Shown here: one piece after another, positions 9,039-18,121 of the stretch
How the letters are laid out: each line of letters begins with the position of its first letter
Position numbering within the stretch: the first letter of the stretch is position 1
Source of the DNA: Eubacteriales bacterium
GTDB lineage: Bacteria > Bacillota > Clostridia > Christensenellales > Aristaeellaceae
DNA: 64,000 bases
NCBI GenBank assembly: GCA_028705775.1
Contig: JAQWCW010000001.1
Coordinates: 62,001 to 126,000 of the forward strand
Reading direction: 5' to 3'
Translations under genes and position numbers: made by a program
The notes under the pieces: model-generated
Told to the model about the DNA's origin: nothing
Seen by the model: the letters and a program-made list of their open reading frames with translations, nothing else
Databases searched by the model: none

Positions 9039-10967
9039 ATGAATCGCGCGCTTTTAAGCATAGTCCTTATAGCCAAGAACAACACAAGCGCTATGCTAAA
9101 GCGCGCTCTTTTAAGCGTGCTTGAGCAGACGTATGAAAACCGCGAGCTTTTCGTGGTTGACGCGAACCTGTGGGACAGCCCCGAAAGCCTGAGCCTTCAG
9201 GAGGATTTGGCAGCCTACCCGCAGTTTACGTATATTCAGCCGCCGCGCGTCAAGTCCGATTCGGGCGCGAAAAACCGCTCGCTTCCCCATATCTCGGGCG
9301 AGTATGTGTGCTTCCTGAGCGGCAACGAGGTGTGGAGCCCGCAGAAATGCGAGCTTCAGATTAATCAGCTTGAAGCGGACACAAAAAGCGCGCTTTCCGT
9401 GTGCGACGGCAAAATTCTGTACAGCGGCGCGGATGATTTGGCTTTAGGCTCCTGCCTCGGCGATGTCAGCTACAGCGTTTCCGACTGGCTGCTCAAAATT
9501 CCGATTAAAACGTCCGGTCAGGCGATGTACAGAACCGCCGCGCTTGGCGGAATCAAGGGCTTTGCAAAGCATATGTCCGCAATGAGCGATATCGACGCGA
9601 TGATAAGAATCAAGGACGTCGGGCACGTTCTTTTCCTCCGAATGGAGCTGCTGGAGGGGCATCTGAAAATAAACGGCGAGTATTATGCCTCCCTTTACCG
9701 CGACAGCATTGCGCTTCTCAAGTACGTCAAGTATCTGGATATTCTTCTGCTTGACAAGCAGGCGTTCTTTACATATAACGTGCGCGTCGCGGTCGCGGCG
9801 TTCAGGGCGGGAATGGCGTTTGACGGAATCCTGTATTCCGCGCAGACCTTTGTCCGCGCCCCGATTCGCTCTCTGCGCCTTGTCGCGTCCTCCATCCTCC
9901 GCTCCGCAGGAAACGCGCTTTCCCGCGCGCGCAGCAGCTTTTCCTACCGCGCGTGGACGGGGCGCTTTATTCGGAACATAGTCAGAAACCATGCCGCCGA
10001 CTTGCACATCCCGCAGAGGAGGAAGCCGAAAAACGCCGAGGCGGAAATCTTCTCAAGCGGCGCTGTTGCGTCTGCCCTGCCCGAATACTGCTTTATGGGC
10101 GGCGGAGTCAAGGGCGAGGTCGTTATTCCGGAATTTGTAGAAAGCATAAGCAAATGCGCCTTTGCGGGCTGCCGCGATTTGGAAAGCGTCGTAATCCCCT
10201 CATCCGTAAGGGAAATCGGCGTCGGCGCGTTCATGGACTGCCCTTCGCTCAGGCGCGTAACCTTTGCAAAGGAGGGCAGGCTTTCGTCGATTGGCAATTT
10301 TGCCTTCGCCGGCTGCGTTTCCTTGTCTGAAATAGCGCTTCCTGCCAACGTTTCCAAGTTCGGGCGCGGCGCGTTCGCCGGCTGCTCGTCGCTTCGGCTC
10401 GTTGACTTTTACAGAATCGGCAGCGCGCGGGATTTGCAGCCCGGAACGTTTCCGGAGGCTGTCCGCTCCCTTCCCCGCTTTCTTTTCGCCAAATGCACAA
10501 GCCTTACTTCCGTGTATTTCGGCGTCGGAAGTATGCTCAAAAAGATTGGGCGCTACACCTTTTTCGGCTGCGACAGCCTCAGCACGGTCTGGATTGAGGC
10601 GAGCCTTACCACAATCTCGCAGTACGCCTTTGCGGGCTGCCGCACGATTCAGAATATTGTTATCATGAACCTCGGCTCCCTGCGCAGCATTTACGACCAT
10701 GCGTTCATGAACTGCCCCGCGCTCAAGCAGTTCACCGTTCCGCCCTTTATATCAAGGGTTGAATCGGAAACCTTCAAGGGCTGCGAGGAGCTTACGTCGG
10801 TTCATATTCCCAAGAGCTGCAAATCCGTCGAGGCGGGCGCGTTTGCGGACTGCAAAAAGCTTGCGATTGCCTATATTGACGGCGAGTATACGAAGATTCG
10901 TCGCGGCGCGTTCATGAAGGCGACTAAAATCGTCCACCTGAGCGAGCTGCCGAAGGAGACAACGTGA
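9039..10967 (+). CDS. Degenerate GT2 domain fused to BspA-type leucine-rich repeats
   Basis: 642 residues in two modules. Residues 1 to ~230 align with a GT2/GT-A fold ('LSIVLIAKNNTSAMLKRALL', 'VLEQTYENRELFVVDA'). The metal-binding DxD loop, normally LDxDDxW, reads 'FLSGNEVW', so the aspartates are gone. Residues ~345-640 are at least ten BspA-type (LRR_5) repeats of about 23 residues, each with a 'FAGCxSLxxVxIPxxV' pattern, for example near residues 370, 393, 418, 441 and 495. A basic linker connects the two. LRR_5 repeats usually mediate binding and are typically on secreted proteins, yet no signal or membrane segment is visible here. The protein may be a non-catalytic scaffold in the polysaccharide machinery. 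The last four bases overlap the flippase start. Confidence 0.8.
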   Translation: MNRALLSIVLIAKNNTSAMLKRALLSVLEQTYENRELFVVDANLWDSPESLSLQEDLAAYPQFTYIQPPRVKSDSGAKNRSLPHISGEYVCFLSGNEVWSPQKCELQINQLEADTKSALSVCDGKILYSGADDLALGSCLGDVSYSVSDWLLKIPIKTSGQAMYRTAALGGIKGFAKHMSAMSDIDAMIRIKDVGHVLFLRMELLEGHLKINGEYYASLYRDSIALLKYVKYLDILLLDKQAFFTYNVRVAVAAFRAGMAFDGILYSAQTFVRAPIRSLRLVASSILRSAGNALSRARSSFSYRAWTGRFIRNIVRNHAADLHIPQRRKPKNAEAEIFSSGAVASALPEYCFMGGGVKGEVVIPEFVESISKCAFAGCRDLESVVIPSSVREIGVGAFMDCPSLRRVTFAKEGRLSSIGNFAFAGCVSLSEIALPANVSKFGRGAFAGCSSLRLVDFYRIGSARDLQPGTFPEAVRSLPRFLFAKCTSLTSVYFGVGSMLKKIGRYTFFGCDSLSTVWIEASLTTISQYAFAGCRTIQNIVIMNLGSLRSIYDHAFMNCPALKQFTVPPFISRVESETFKGCEELTSVHIPKSCKSVEAGAFADCKKLAIAYIDGEYTKIRRGAFMKATKIVHLSELPKETT

Positions 10968-12463
10968 CGAAAAGAGTGAAACAAACCGCCGAGGGCAGCC
11001 CGAAGCTTAACTCCAATATGCTGTTCAGCGTGCTTTACCGGCTGTCAATCTGCGTTCTGCCGCTTGTGGTTACGCCATATATCGCGCGCGTTTTAAGTCC
11101 GGACGATAACGGAGCGTACGTATTCACAAGCACAATCGCCTGCTTCTTCATAATGTTCTGCAAGCTGGGGCTTGAAAGCTACGGAAACAGGACAATCGCC
11201 GCCTGCCGCGACGACCCCGAGGAAAGAAGCAGGGCGTTTTTCAGCCTTTACATTATTCAGCTGATTGCCTCCGCGGTTTCCGTCCTTGCGTATATAGGAA
11301 TGGTCGGGATGTTCATAACCGAGCGGAGAACCGTTTACTGGCTGCAGCTGATGTATGTGCTTTCGGGTCTTTTTGATGTCAACTGGTTCTTTTACGGAAT
11401 GGAGCGCTTCAAGCTCACAACGGCAAGAAGCCTGATTTCGCGGGGGCTTATCATTGTCGGCGTGTTCCTTTTCGTCAAAACGGAGAACGATTTGGCAATC
11501 TACACGGGAGTAATGGCAGGTCTGTTCCTTTTGGAGCAGCTTATGCTGGTTCCGTGCCTCGGCAAATTCGTTCATCCCGTGAAAATAACCTTTGCCGACG
11601 TAAAAAAGCACCTTGTGCCGAACTTCAAGCTCTTTGTACCCATTCTCGCGCTTAATCTGTACCACTGGACGGATAAGCTGATGCTCGGATTTTTCTGTGA
11701 CGACAGAACGATTTCGTACTATAATTACGCGGAGAGCATAATCAATCTGCCGAAGGGAGTTATTCAGGCGCTGAGCGCCGTTCTGCTTCCGCGCTTTGCG
11801 TACATGGTTGCGCGCAATAAGCTAAGCGAGTGCAAAAAGCTGATGGTCGGCTCGATGGAACTTGTATACTTTGCCGCCTGCGCGCTCTGTTTCGGGATTG
11901 TCGGGGTCAGCCCCGTTTTCGTTCCCTTTTTCTTGGGCGAGGCGTACCGGCCGACAATACTGCTCACGATAGAGCTTGCAATCGTGGTTCTGCCGATGAG
12001 CATTTCGGACGCAATCCAGTCCCAGTACCTTGTCCCCTTTAAGAAGGATAACCTCAACATGGCGGCGATAACCCTCGGCGCAATCGTGAACATCGTCATG
12101 AACCTTATCCTGATTCCGATAATGGGCGCGTCGGGCGCCGTTATCGGAACTCTGCTTACCGAAAGCACCGTTTTCGTATTCCTGATAGTCAGGATTCGGG
12201 ACGTTATCGGCTTTGGCAAAATGCTCTCCTCGCTTCTGCCGTATATGCTGTTCGGCGCGCTGGAGGCGGGGCTTGCGCTCCTGCTCGGCAGGCTGCCCCT
12301 TCCGCCTGTTCCGCGGCTTGCGGTCATGATTGTCTCTGCCGCCGCGCTTTACCTCGCGCTGTCCTGCGCATACTTCGCAATCAGAAGAAAGCGCGACATA
12401 AGCTACGAAAGCCCCGTTACTTTCCTCAAAAACAGCCGCGTCGGAATCGGAGGTGACGACTGA
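10964..12463 (+). CDS. Wzx-type polysaccharide flippase
   Basis: 499 residues with about 12-14 hydrophobic helices, of the polysaccharide biosynthesis/MVF-MATE flippase superfamily. The N-terminal signature is 'LLFSVLYRLSICVLPLVVTPYIARVL', of which the central 'VVTPYIARVLSPDDNGAY' is typical of Wzx/RfbX proteins. Such proteins flip undecaprenyl-linked repeat units across the membrane. The start is GTG at 10964 inside the overlap GTGA with the upstream gene, preceded by AAGGAG. Its presence next to PelG, which belongs to a related transporter group, means the locus encodes two polysaccharide translocases and probably more than one glycan product or step. Confidence 0.88.
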   Translation: MTKRVKQTAEGSPKLNSNMLFSVLYRLSICVLPLVVTPYIARVLSPDDNGAYVFTSTIACFFIMFCKLGLESYGNRTIAACRDDPEERSRAFFSLYIIQLIASAVSVLAYIGMVGMFITERRTVYWLQLMYVLSGLFDVNWFFYGMERFKLTTARSLISRGLIIVGVFLFVKTENDLAIYTGVMAGLFLLEQLMLVPCLGKFVHPVKITFADVKKHLVPNFKLFVPILALNLYHWTDKLMLGFFCDDRTISYYNYAESIINLPKGVIQALSAVLLPRFAYMVARNKLSECKKLMVGSMELVYFAACALCFGIVGVSPVFVPFFLGEAYRPTILLTIELAIVVLPMSISDAIQSQYLVPFKKDNLNMAAITLGAIVNIVMNLILIPIMGASGAVIGTLLTESTVFVFLIVRIRDVIGFGKMLSSLLPYMLFGALEAGLALLLGRLPLPPVPRLAVMIVSAAALYLALSCAYFAIRRKRDISYESPVTFLKNSRVGIGGDD

Positions 12464-14769
12464 TGCTCTTTGATACCTTTTACTACTACACATCCATGTT
12501 CAAGGTTTACGCGGCGATTATCCTTATCGTTTTCGCGTTTCCGCTTGTGATGTGGAGAGAGTACCTGAGGGATAAGCGCTATTCCTTCCGCTTTCTGTTC
12601 TGCGTTATAACCCAGAGCTGTTTTTGCATAAATCTCGTGCTTCTCTTGGGCTTTATCGGAATATGCAATACGTATACGATTATTGCGGGCTTTATTGCCG
12701 AGTATGTCGTCGTAACGCGCCGCTTCAAATCCGCCTCCTCGGAAGCGGGCAGGAATTCGTTCATCAAGAATATCGCGCGCAATAAGCTGCCCGGGCGGCG
12801 CTTGTTTTCCTCGCTTTTCAAGGAGCTGCGGCGCTCCCTGCGCTCGCTTTGGGTCAAGATTGTTCATATGCCCCTTTGGAATTACCTTCTGAAAAACTGG
12901 TTCATCGTGCTTGTAATGGGAGCTGCCGTCATCTACAACGCCGCGTTCTTTACGCACAATACGAATATTTATCACAGCTATCAGTGCTCGGATATTCCCG
13001 TTCATCAGTCGTGGCTGTACGCGCTTGAACACGGAACGCTGTTTGTCGATGGTATTTATCCCTTCGGTATGCATTCGATGATATATGTCATCAGGGTGCT
13101 GACCGGAATCAACCTGCGCGAAATCCTGCTCTATTACGGCTCGTTCATGGCGCTTGTCGTAATGCTGTCCATGTACTGCCTTGCAAGGAAGATATTCAAG
13201 GGCAGATGCACCGCGCTTCTGCCGGTCGTTCTTTTCTCAATCCTGATGAATAACGACAGATATGCCGCGTCCCTTCCGCAGGAAACGGGTATGTTCGCCG
13301 TCATAACGCTTGCGTACTTCATGCTTGAGTTCCTGCATTCGACCCGCGAGAAGCATTTCATCAAGTCCGACAGCAGGGTGAAGCGCGCCTTCCGCATAAA
13401 TCAGTATTTTTTCCGCCGCTATCTGACGGTTGACGTTCTGCTCATAACCCTGAGCGTCGCGCTTGTTATCGAGTATCATTTCTACACCGCGATTGCGGCT
13501 GTAATGATGGTTATCGCGCTTGCGCTTGCATTCCTCCCGCGCCTTATACACAAGCAGTACTGGGTGCCGCTTATGAGCGCGGGCTTCCTCGGCGCGCTAA
13601 TCGCGCTTGCCCCCTTCGGCGCGTGCCTCATGAAGGGCATTCCGTTTCAGGAATCAATGGCGTGGGCGACAAGCGTTATAAAGGGCGAAAAGTGGGAGGG
13701 CACAGGCTCGGACTACCTCTCGCTGCTTGAGCAGAATAAGGATACCGCCGCCGGAAGCACTGCGAGCGTGACGACGGCAGAAGGCACAGCCGAAAAACAG
13801 CGCCCGCAGGGGCTGATTAGCTGGATTAGGGCGATTTACAATGCCGAATTGAACTTCGGCGGCGGCTCGCTTTTCGGCAACAGCTCCGCGCTTCTTATGC
13901 TCATATGCATGGCAGCCGCTGTTTTCAGCGCGTTTATTTACGCGATGTTCAAAAGCACGCGCTTTGTCGCGGGCGATTATCTCGGAATTGCCCTTTATGT
14001 GCTTATCATAAGCATAATGGGCTGCGCGGAGGAGCTTGGTATTATCGCGCTCGTTGCGCCTTCCCGCGCAAGCGTTTTCATTCAGCCAATCCTGTTCATA
14101 CTCTATGCGATTCCGGTTGACGCAGTCCTGCGCCCGCTTCTGATGGTCAAGCTCCGCGCGCTGACTGCCGCCGTTACCGCGCTTTCCGTTGCCGTTTCGG
14201 GCTTTGCGGGTTACTATCTTGTCAAAAACGGACACCTGCATCACTTTTTTGACGTAAACCTTGCCTACTATAACGAGCCGGAGTATCTGATTCGTAAAAT
14301 CAAGCAGGAATTCCCCCGCAACTCCTATATCATCGTATCGTCGACGGAGGAATATTACGAGATTCTGGATTACGGCTATCACACCGAAATTTCCGAATTC
14401 GTGAATATGCTTGATAAGAACGAAAAGCCGCTCACCCTGCCCTCGCAGTATGTGTTCTTCTTTGTTGAAAAGCACGTTCTTCAGGATTACTATCACGGCA
14501 GCGTTGACGTTGCGCCTAATTTCGCGCTTGACGATTTCGTATATATGGCGTCCAATCAGGACTATTATTTCCAGCGCTCCATAATCGAATCAAAGGCGTA
14601 CTACTGGGCGCTCAAATGCGCGGAAACGTATCCTAATACGTTCAAGGTGTATTTTGAGGATGATATCTATATCGCGTTCTTGCTTGAGCAGAACACCTTC
14701 TATCCGTACAATCTGAAGCTCGACTACAAGACAACTCTGCTTAACGGGGAGGTAACCGCAGATGAGTGA
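12463..14769 (+). CDS. Large multi-pass membrane protein, possible GT-C-type glycosyltransferase or polymerase
   Basis: 768 residues. About 12 hydrophobic segments lie between residues 15 and 590. A large loop follows the third segment and includes 'HSYQCSDIPVHQSWLYALEHG', a His/Asp-containing extracytoplasmic loop of the kind seen in GT-C enzymes. The last ~180 residues are soluble and rich in Tyr, Phe and acidic residues, including 'PRNSYIIVSSTEEYYEILDYG'. No family can be named with confidence. In a locus with a flippase and several transferases, a polymerase (Wzy-like) or lipid-donor glycosyltransferase is the plausible missing activity. ATG overlaps the previous stop (TGATG), and the gene's own end overlaps the GT8 start by eight bases. 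Confidence 0.65.
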   Translation: MLFDTFYYYTSMFKVYAAIILIVFAFPLVMWREYLRDKRYSFRFLFCVITQSCFCINLVLLLGFIGICNTYTIIAGFIAEYVVVTRRFKSASSEAGRNSFIKNIARNKLPGRRLFSSLFKELRRSLRSLWVKIVHMPLWNYLLKNWFIVLVMGAAVIYNAAFFTHNTNIYHSYQCSDIPVHQSWLYALEHGTLFVDGIYPFGMHSMIYVIRVLTGINLREILLYYGSFMALVVMLSMYCLARKIFKGRCTALLPVVLFSILMNNDRYAASLPQETGMFAVITLAYFMLEFLHSTREKHFIKSDSRVKRAFRINQYFFRRYLTVDVLLITLSVALVIEYHFYTAIAAVMMVIALALAFLPRLIHKQYWVPLMSAGFLGALIALAPFGACLMKGIPFQESMAWATSVIKGEKWEGTGSDYLSLLEQNKDTAAGSTASVTTAEGTAEKQRPQGLISWIRAIYNAELNFGGGSLFGNSSALLMLICMAAAVFSAFIYAMFKSTRFVAGDYLGIALYVLIISIMGCAEELGIIALVAPSRASVFIQPILFILYAIPVDAVLRPLLMVKLRALTAAVTALSVAVSGFAGYYLVKNGHLHHFFDVNLAYYNEPEYLIRKIKQEFPRNSYIIVSSTEEYYEILDYGYHTEISEFVNMLDKNEKPLTLPSQYVFFFVEKHVLQDYYHGSVDVAPNFALDDFVYMASNQDYYFQRSIIESKAYYWALKCAETYPNTFKVYFEDDIYIAFLLEQNTFYPYNLKLDYKTTLLNGEVTADE

Positions 14770-15744
14770 CACCAACATGAAGATTGCCTACGCTTCCGAC
14801 GACAATTACGCCCATTATATGGGCATATCCATCCTGTCCCTGTTCAATTGCAACAAGGCGGCGGAGAGCATCGACGTTTTCGTTCTGGACAACGGAATCA
14901 AGGACGAGAACAAGGCGAAGCTGCAAAAGATTGCGGATGACTACGGCAGGCGGATTATTCTCGTTCCGATTGACGAATACATCGCAAAGCTGGATTTGCA
15001 GATGGGCGTAAGGAAGATTTCCGTTGTTGCCTACGCGCGCCTGTTCCTCTCGACGCTTCTGCCGCAGGATTGCGACAGGGTCATCTATCTGGACTGCGAT
15101 ACGATTATCTGCGACGACATAAGCGGAATGTGGAACGCCGAGCTGGGCGATAATCCCGTCGCGGGCGTACGGATACGGTTGACGGCTTCTTCCTCGGCGC
15201 AATCGGGCTGAAAAAGGGAACGCGCTATGTAAACTCCGGAATCCTCCTAATGAACATCGCGCTGTGGCGCAGGGAGGGGTATCAGGAGCGCTTCCTCAAT
15301 TTCATCAAGGAGCATAACGGCTACGTTCCGCACCATGACCAAGGCGTTATCAACGGAGTGTGCGGCGATAAGCGCGTGATTCTGCCCCTGCGCTACAACG
15401 TTTTTGCAAACGTGTATTCCTTCACGAACCGGATGATTAAGCGGATGTACTATCTTGACGATTACTATCCGCAGGAGGAAATCCTTGAGGCGAGGAAAAA
15501 TCCCGCGATTATCCACTTCACAACGGGGCTTCTCGGCCGTCCGTGGGAGGAAAACTGCCAGCATCCGCTAAAGGATAAGTATACGGAAGCGTCGAATATG
15601 TCCCCTTGGAGCGATACCGCCCTGCTGCCGGACAGAACCAAGTCGAGCGTCCGCTTCACGGCGTTTATGCGCCGTATTTTGCCGGACGGGCTGTTCGCGG
15701 GCATACACCGCTTGCTTTCCGGCGTATCCCACCTGAGAGAATGA
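14762..15744 (+). pseudogene. Glycosyltransferase family 8, single-base frameshift
   Basis: The first frame (14762-15211) encodes a GT8 N-terminus: 'KIAYASDDNYAHYMGISILSL', then the DxD motif 'VIYLDCDTII'. The natural continuation is in another frame from about 15172: 'DTVDGFFLGAIGLKKGTRY', then 'VNSGILLMN', then 'HHDQGVINGV', the usual GT8 order. The switch falls at 15170-15173 within GTACGGAT. Restoring one G there gives 'VAGVRDTVDGFF' without a break. The combined product is ~327 residues, normal for GT8. All catalytic motifs survive, so a recent loss or a one-base sequencing/assembly error is likely. ATG 15250 is an internal codon rather than a natural start. Confidence 0.85.
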
Positions 15745-15790
15745 CAGCCTGATGGCGTTTGGAATTCTACGTTAAGTTTGGAGGCGCGTT

Positions 15791-17509
15791 ATTATTAAGA
15801 AGAAGCTGATTGGCTATTCGGTTGAGGAAACCGATATGCTGCTTAAAACGCTGCGCGAAGAAAATGTGAGCCTGAACACGACGATTCTCGCGCTGCAAAA
15901 ACAGCTTGACGACGACGCAGAGCGCGCCGCCGCGAAGCTCACCGAGGCGCAGGACGGCGCAAAGGCGCTTGAAAAGAGCGTTGAGGAGCTTAATATTGCG
16001 CTGTTTGAAAAGGACGGCGAGGTTAAGAAGGCGCAGAGCAACGCTGAAAGCGCGGCGTCCGAGCTTGCTGCCGCAAAGGATGAAGCGGATAAGCAGGCGG
16101 CGCTTTGCAAGCAGGCAGAGGCGAACGCGCAGCTTGCGGAGGACAGGCGCAAGCTTGCCGAGGAGCAGGCAATACGCCTTGAGGAAAGGCTGAGGCAGAG
16201 CGAGGAAAACGCCGCGAGCTATAAGGCTGCCGGCGCTGAAATGGACGACGCGGAAAGGCAGAAGCTTCTTGGCAGGATTGCCGAGCTTGAAAGCCGCCCC
16301 GCCGCCGTTGATTCTGATGAAAAACAGGCGCTGCTTGATAAAATAGCGGAGCTTGAAAATAAGCTTGAGGCGTCCTTTAACGACGCGGCAAAGCAGAAGC
16401 TTCTCAGCAAAATTGCCGAGCTTGAAAGCCATCCTGCCGCGAGCGATTCGCCCAAGAAGCAGGCGCTGCTTGACAGGATTGCGGAGCTTGAAAGCAAGCT
16501 TGCGGCTTCCTTTGACGGAGCCGAAAGGCAGAAACTGCTCGGCAGGATTGCGGAGCTTGAAAGCCGCCCCGCCGTTGCCGCCGCGGTCGGCGACTCTGCC
16601 GAAAAGCAGGCGCTGCTCGGCAAAATCGCGGAGCTTGAAAGCAAGCTCGCGGCTTCCTTTGACGGAGCCGAAAGGCAGAGGCTTCTCGGCAGGATTGCGG
16701 AGCTTGAAAGTAAGCTTGCCGCGTCCTTTACGGCGGAGGAACGCAAAATGCTGCTTTCCCGCATTTCCGAGCTTGAAAGCCGTCCCGCCGCCGATGATTC
16801 CAACGAAAAAACGGCGCTGCTTGCAAGAAACGCGGAGCTTGAAAGCAAGCTTTCGGCTTCCTTTGACGACATCGAGCGCCAGAAGCTGCTTTCCCGTATC
16901 GCGGCGCTTGAAAATAAGCTTGCCGCGTCCTGCACCTTTGAGGAGCGCCAGACGCTGCTCGGCAGAATTTATGAGCTTGAAAAGAAAAACGCGGCTTCCT
17001 TCGGCGCGGAGGAGCGCCAGACGCTGCTTGACCGCATAAGCGAAATCGAAAAGAGCGAGGCGAAAGCGAAGGCGGACTGCGCAAGCGTTCGCGAAAGCCT
17101 TGATAATATCGGCTTCACGCTCAAGGGCGCAATCAGCAGCGCGGAGGACAACAGAAGGCGCGCGGCCGAGGCGGAGGGCAAAAACGCCGAAATGAAGCGC
17201 AGGCTTGCGGAGCTTGAGGACAGGAACAGCGCGGCGCAAAGCGATATCGCCCTTCTTCGCGCAAACGCCGAGAGCGCCCGCATTGAGCTTGAAAAGACGC
17301 GCGAGAGCGCCGCGTCCGTGTCCCTTTCCGTTTCCGACAGGCAGGTTTTGCTTGACGATATTCAGTCAATGCTTGCGCAGTTCATGGCGCAGATGAACGG
17401 CAGAATGGCAGGCGCGCGCCTCTATCCGCCTTATCCGGTGAACGAAATTCCGGATTATGCGCTGGTTGATAACGACGGCGGCAAGCGCAAGAAGAAAAAG
17501 AAGAAATAA
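15791..17509 (+). CDS. Long repetitive coiled-coil protein with DivIVA-like N-terminus and poly-Lys tail
   Basis: About 557 residues from ATG 15836, or ~572 if translation begins at ATT 15791, which has GGAGG at 15780-15784 six bases before it. The extra residues complete 'KKLIGYSVEETDMLLKTL', which resembles the membrane-binding GY-x-EEVD-x-FL start of DivIVA/GpsB proteins. Residues ~145-400 contain about ten 22-26-residue repeats built on 'LLGRIAELESKLAASF', seen in the DNA as ~69-bp near repeats. The remainder is Ala/Glu/Lys coiled coil. The C-terminus has a Pro/Tyr-rich patch 'LYPPYPVNEIPDY' and ends in six lysines. No signal peptide. It is the last gene of the polysaccharide operon and may position or scaffold the machinery. 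A competing site, GAGGA at 15824, could support ATG 15836. Confidence 0.7.
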   Translation: MIKKKLIGYSVEETDMLLKTLREENVSLNTTILALQKQLDDDAERAAAKLTEAQDGAKALEKSVEELNIALFEKDGEVKKAQSNAESAASELAAAKDEADKQAALCKQAEANAQLAEDRRKLAEEQAIRLEERLRQSEENAASYKAAGAEMDDAERQKLLGRIAELESRPAAVDSDEKQALLDKIAELENKLEASFNDAAKQKLLSKIAELESHPAASDSPKKQALLDRIAELESKLAASFDGAERQKLLGRIAELESRPAVAAAVGDSAEKQALLGKIAELESKLAASFDGAERQRLLGRIAELESKLAASFTAEERKMLLSRISELESRPAADDSNEKTALLARNAELESKLSASFDDIERQKLLSRIAALENKLAASCTFEERQTLLGRIYELEKKNAASFGAEERQTLLDRISEIEKSEAKAKADCASVRESLDNIGFTLKGAISSAEDNRRRAAEAEGKNAEMKRRLAELEDRNSAAQSDIALLRANAESARIELEKTRESAASVSLSVSDRQVLLDDIQSMLAQFMAQMNGRMAGARLYPPYPVNEIPDYALVDNDGGKRKKKKKK

Positions 17510-17536
17510 GGCTGTAATTGAGCAGAGGCTCTATAT

Positions 17537-17569
17537 GCCGCGCGTAACGCCCGTTAACGCGCGGCTTTT
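17537..17569 (+). terminator. Intrinsic terminator of the polysaccharide cluster
   Basis: Arms GCCGCGCGT (17537-17545) and ACGCGCGGC (17557-17565) pair perfectly, with additional AACG/CGTT pairing inside, followed by TTTT. It lies 28 bases after the coiled-coil gene and closes the 17.5-kb run of + strand genes. Confidence 0.85.
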
Positions 17570-17660
17570 CTGCTTTTACGCCTGTTATATCAGGGCTGTT
17601 ACCGTGATTATGCAATTCGCTCTTTGAAAAAGCAGGGCAGACGATTGTATGGAGGCGCGT

Positions 17661-18107
17661 ATGGAGGGCATTCTTTTGCGGGAGGCTGAAAGCCGCGATT
17701 TGAGCGGGCTGCTTTCCCTTTATTCCCAGTTGCACGGCGAGCCTGCCGCGCCGCTTACCGCGGAGCTTGAAAAGCTGTTTGACGGAATAATTTCGGATAA
17801 AAATCACCATATCGTGCTTGCGGAGGCGGAAGGAAGGATAATTTCCTCCTGCGTTTGCGTTATTATACCAAACCTTACCCATTCTCAGCGCCCCTACGCC
17901 GTCGTTGAAAACGTAGTTACGGACGAGGGCTTTCGCGGCAGAGGTCTTGCGTCCGCCTGCCTTGCTAAGGCTAAGGAAATCGCGGAGGCTGCCGGCTGCT
18001 ACAAGATTATGCTTATGACAGGCTCGAAAAAGGAAAGCACCCTGAGATTTTACGAGCGCGCGGGCTATAACCGCAGCGACAAAACGGGCTTCATTATGTG
18101 GCTTTGA
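17661..18107 (+). CDS. GNAT family N-acetyltransferase
   Basis: 148 residues. The acetyl-CoA-binding motif A is clear: 'VVENVVTDEGFRGRGLASAC' near residues 80-100, with the R-G-x-G-L/A loop, followed by 'YKIMLMTGSKKESTLRFYERAGY', the usual motif B region. It should transfer an acetyl group from acetyl-CoA to a small amine or protein N-terminus; substrate unknown. The start chosen is ATG 17661 because GGAGG at 17651-17655 lies five bases before it. An upstream ATG at 17649 overlaps that site. It is followed 14 bases later by a glycoside-hydrolase-like gene, probably co-transcribed. Confidence 0.9.
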   Translation: MEGILLREAESRDLSGLLSLYSQLHGEPAAPLTAELEKLFDGIISDKNHHIVLAEAEGRIISSCVCVIIPNLTHSQRPYAVVENVVTDEGFRGRGLASACLAKAKEIAEAAGCYKIMLMTGSKKESTLRFYERAGYNRSDKTGFIMWL

Positions 18108-18121
18108 TTAAGGAGGCAGTT

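Noticed and set aside
16245..17045. Regular ~69-bp repeats that might suggest a CRISPR or satellite array
   Set aside because: They are in frame, encode the 23-residue coiled-coil repeat and have no unique spacers.
15767..17239. 490-codon open frame on the - strand
   Set aside because: Antisense shadow of the repetitive coiled-coil gene; its Leu/Arg repeats simply mirror the sense repeats.
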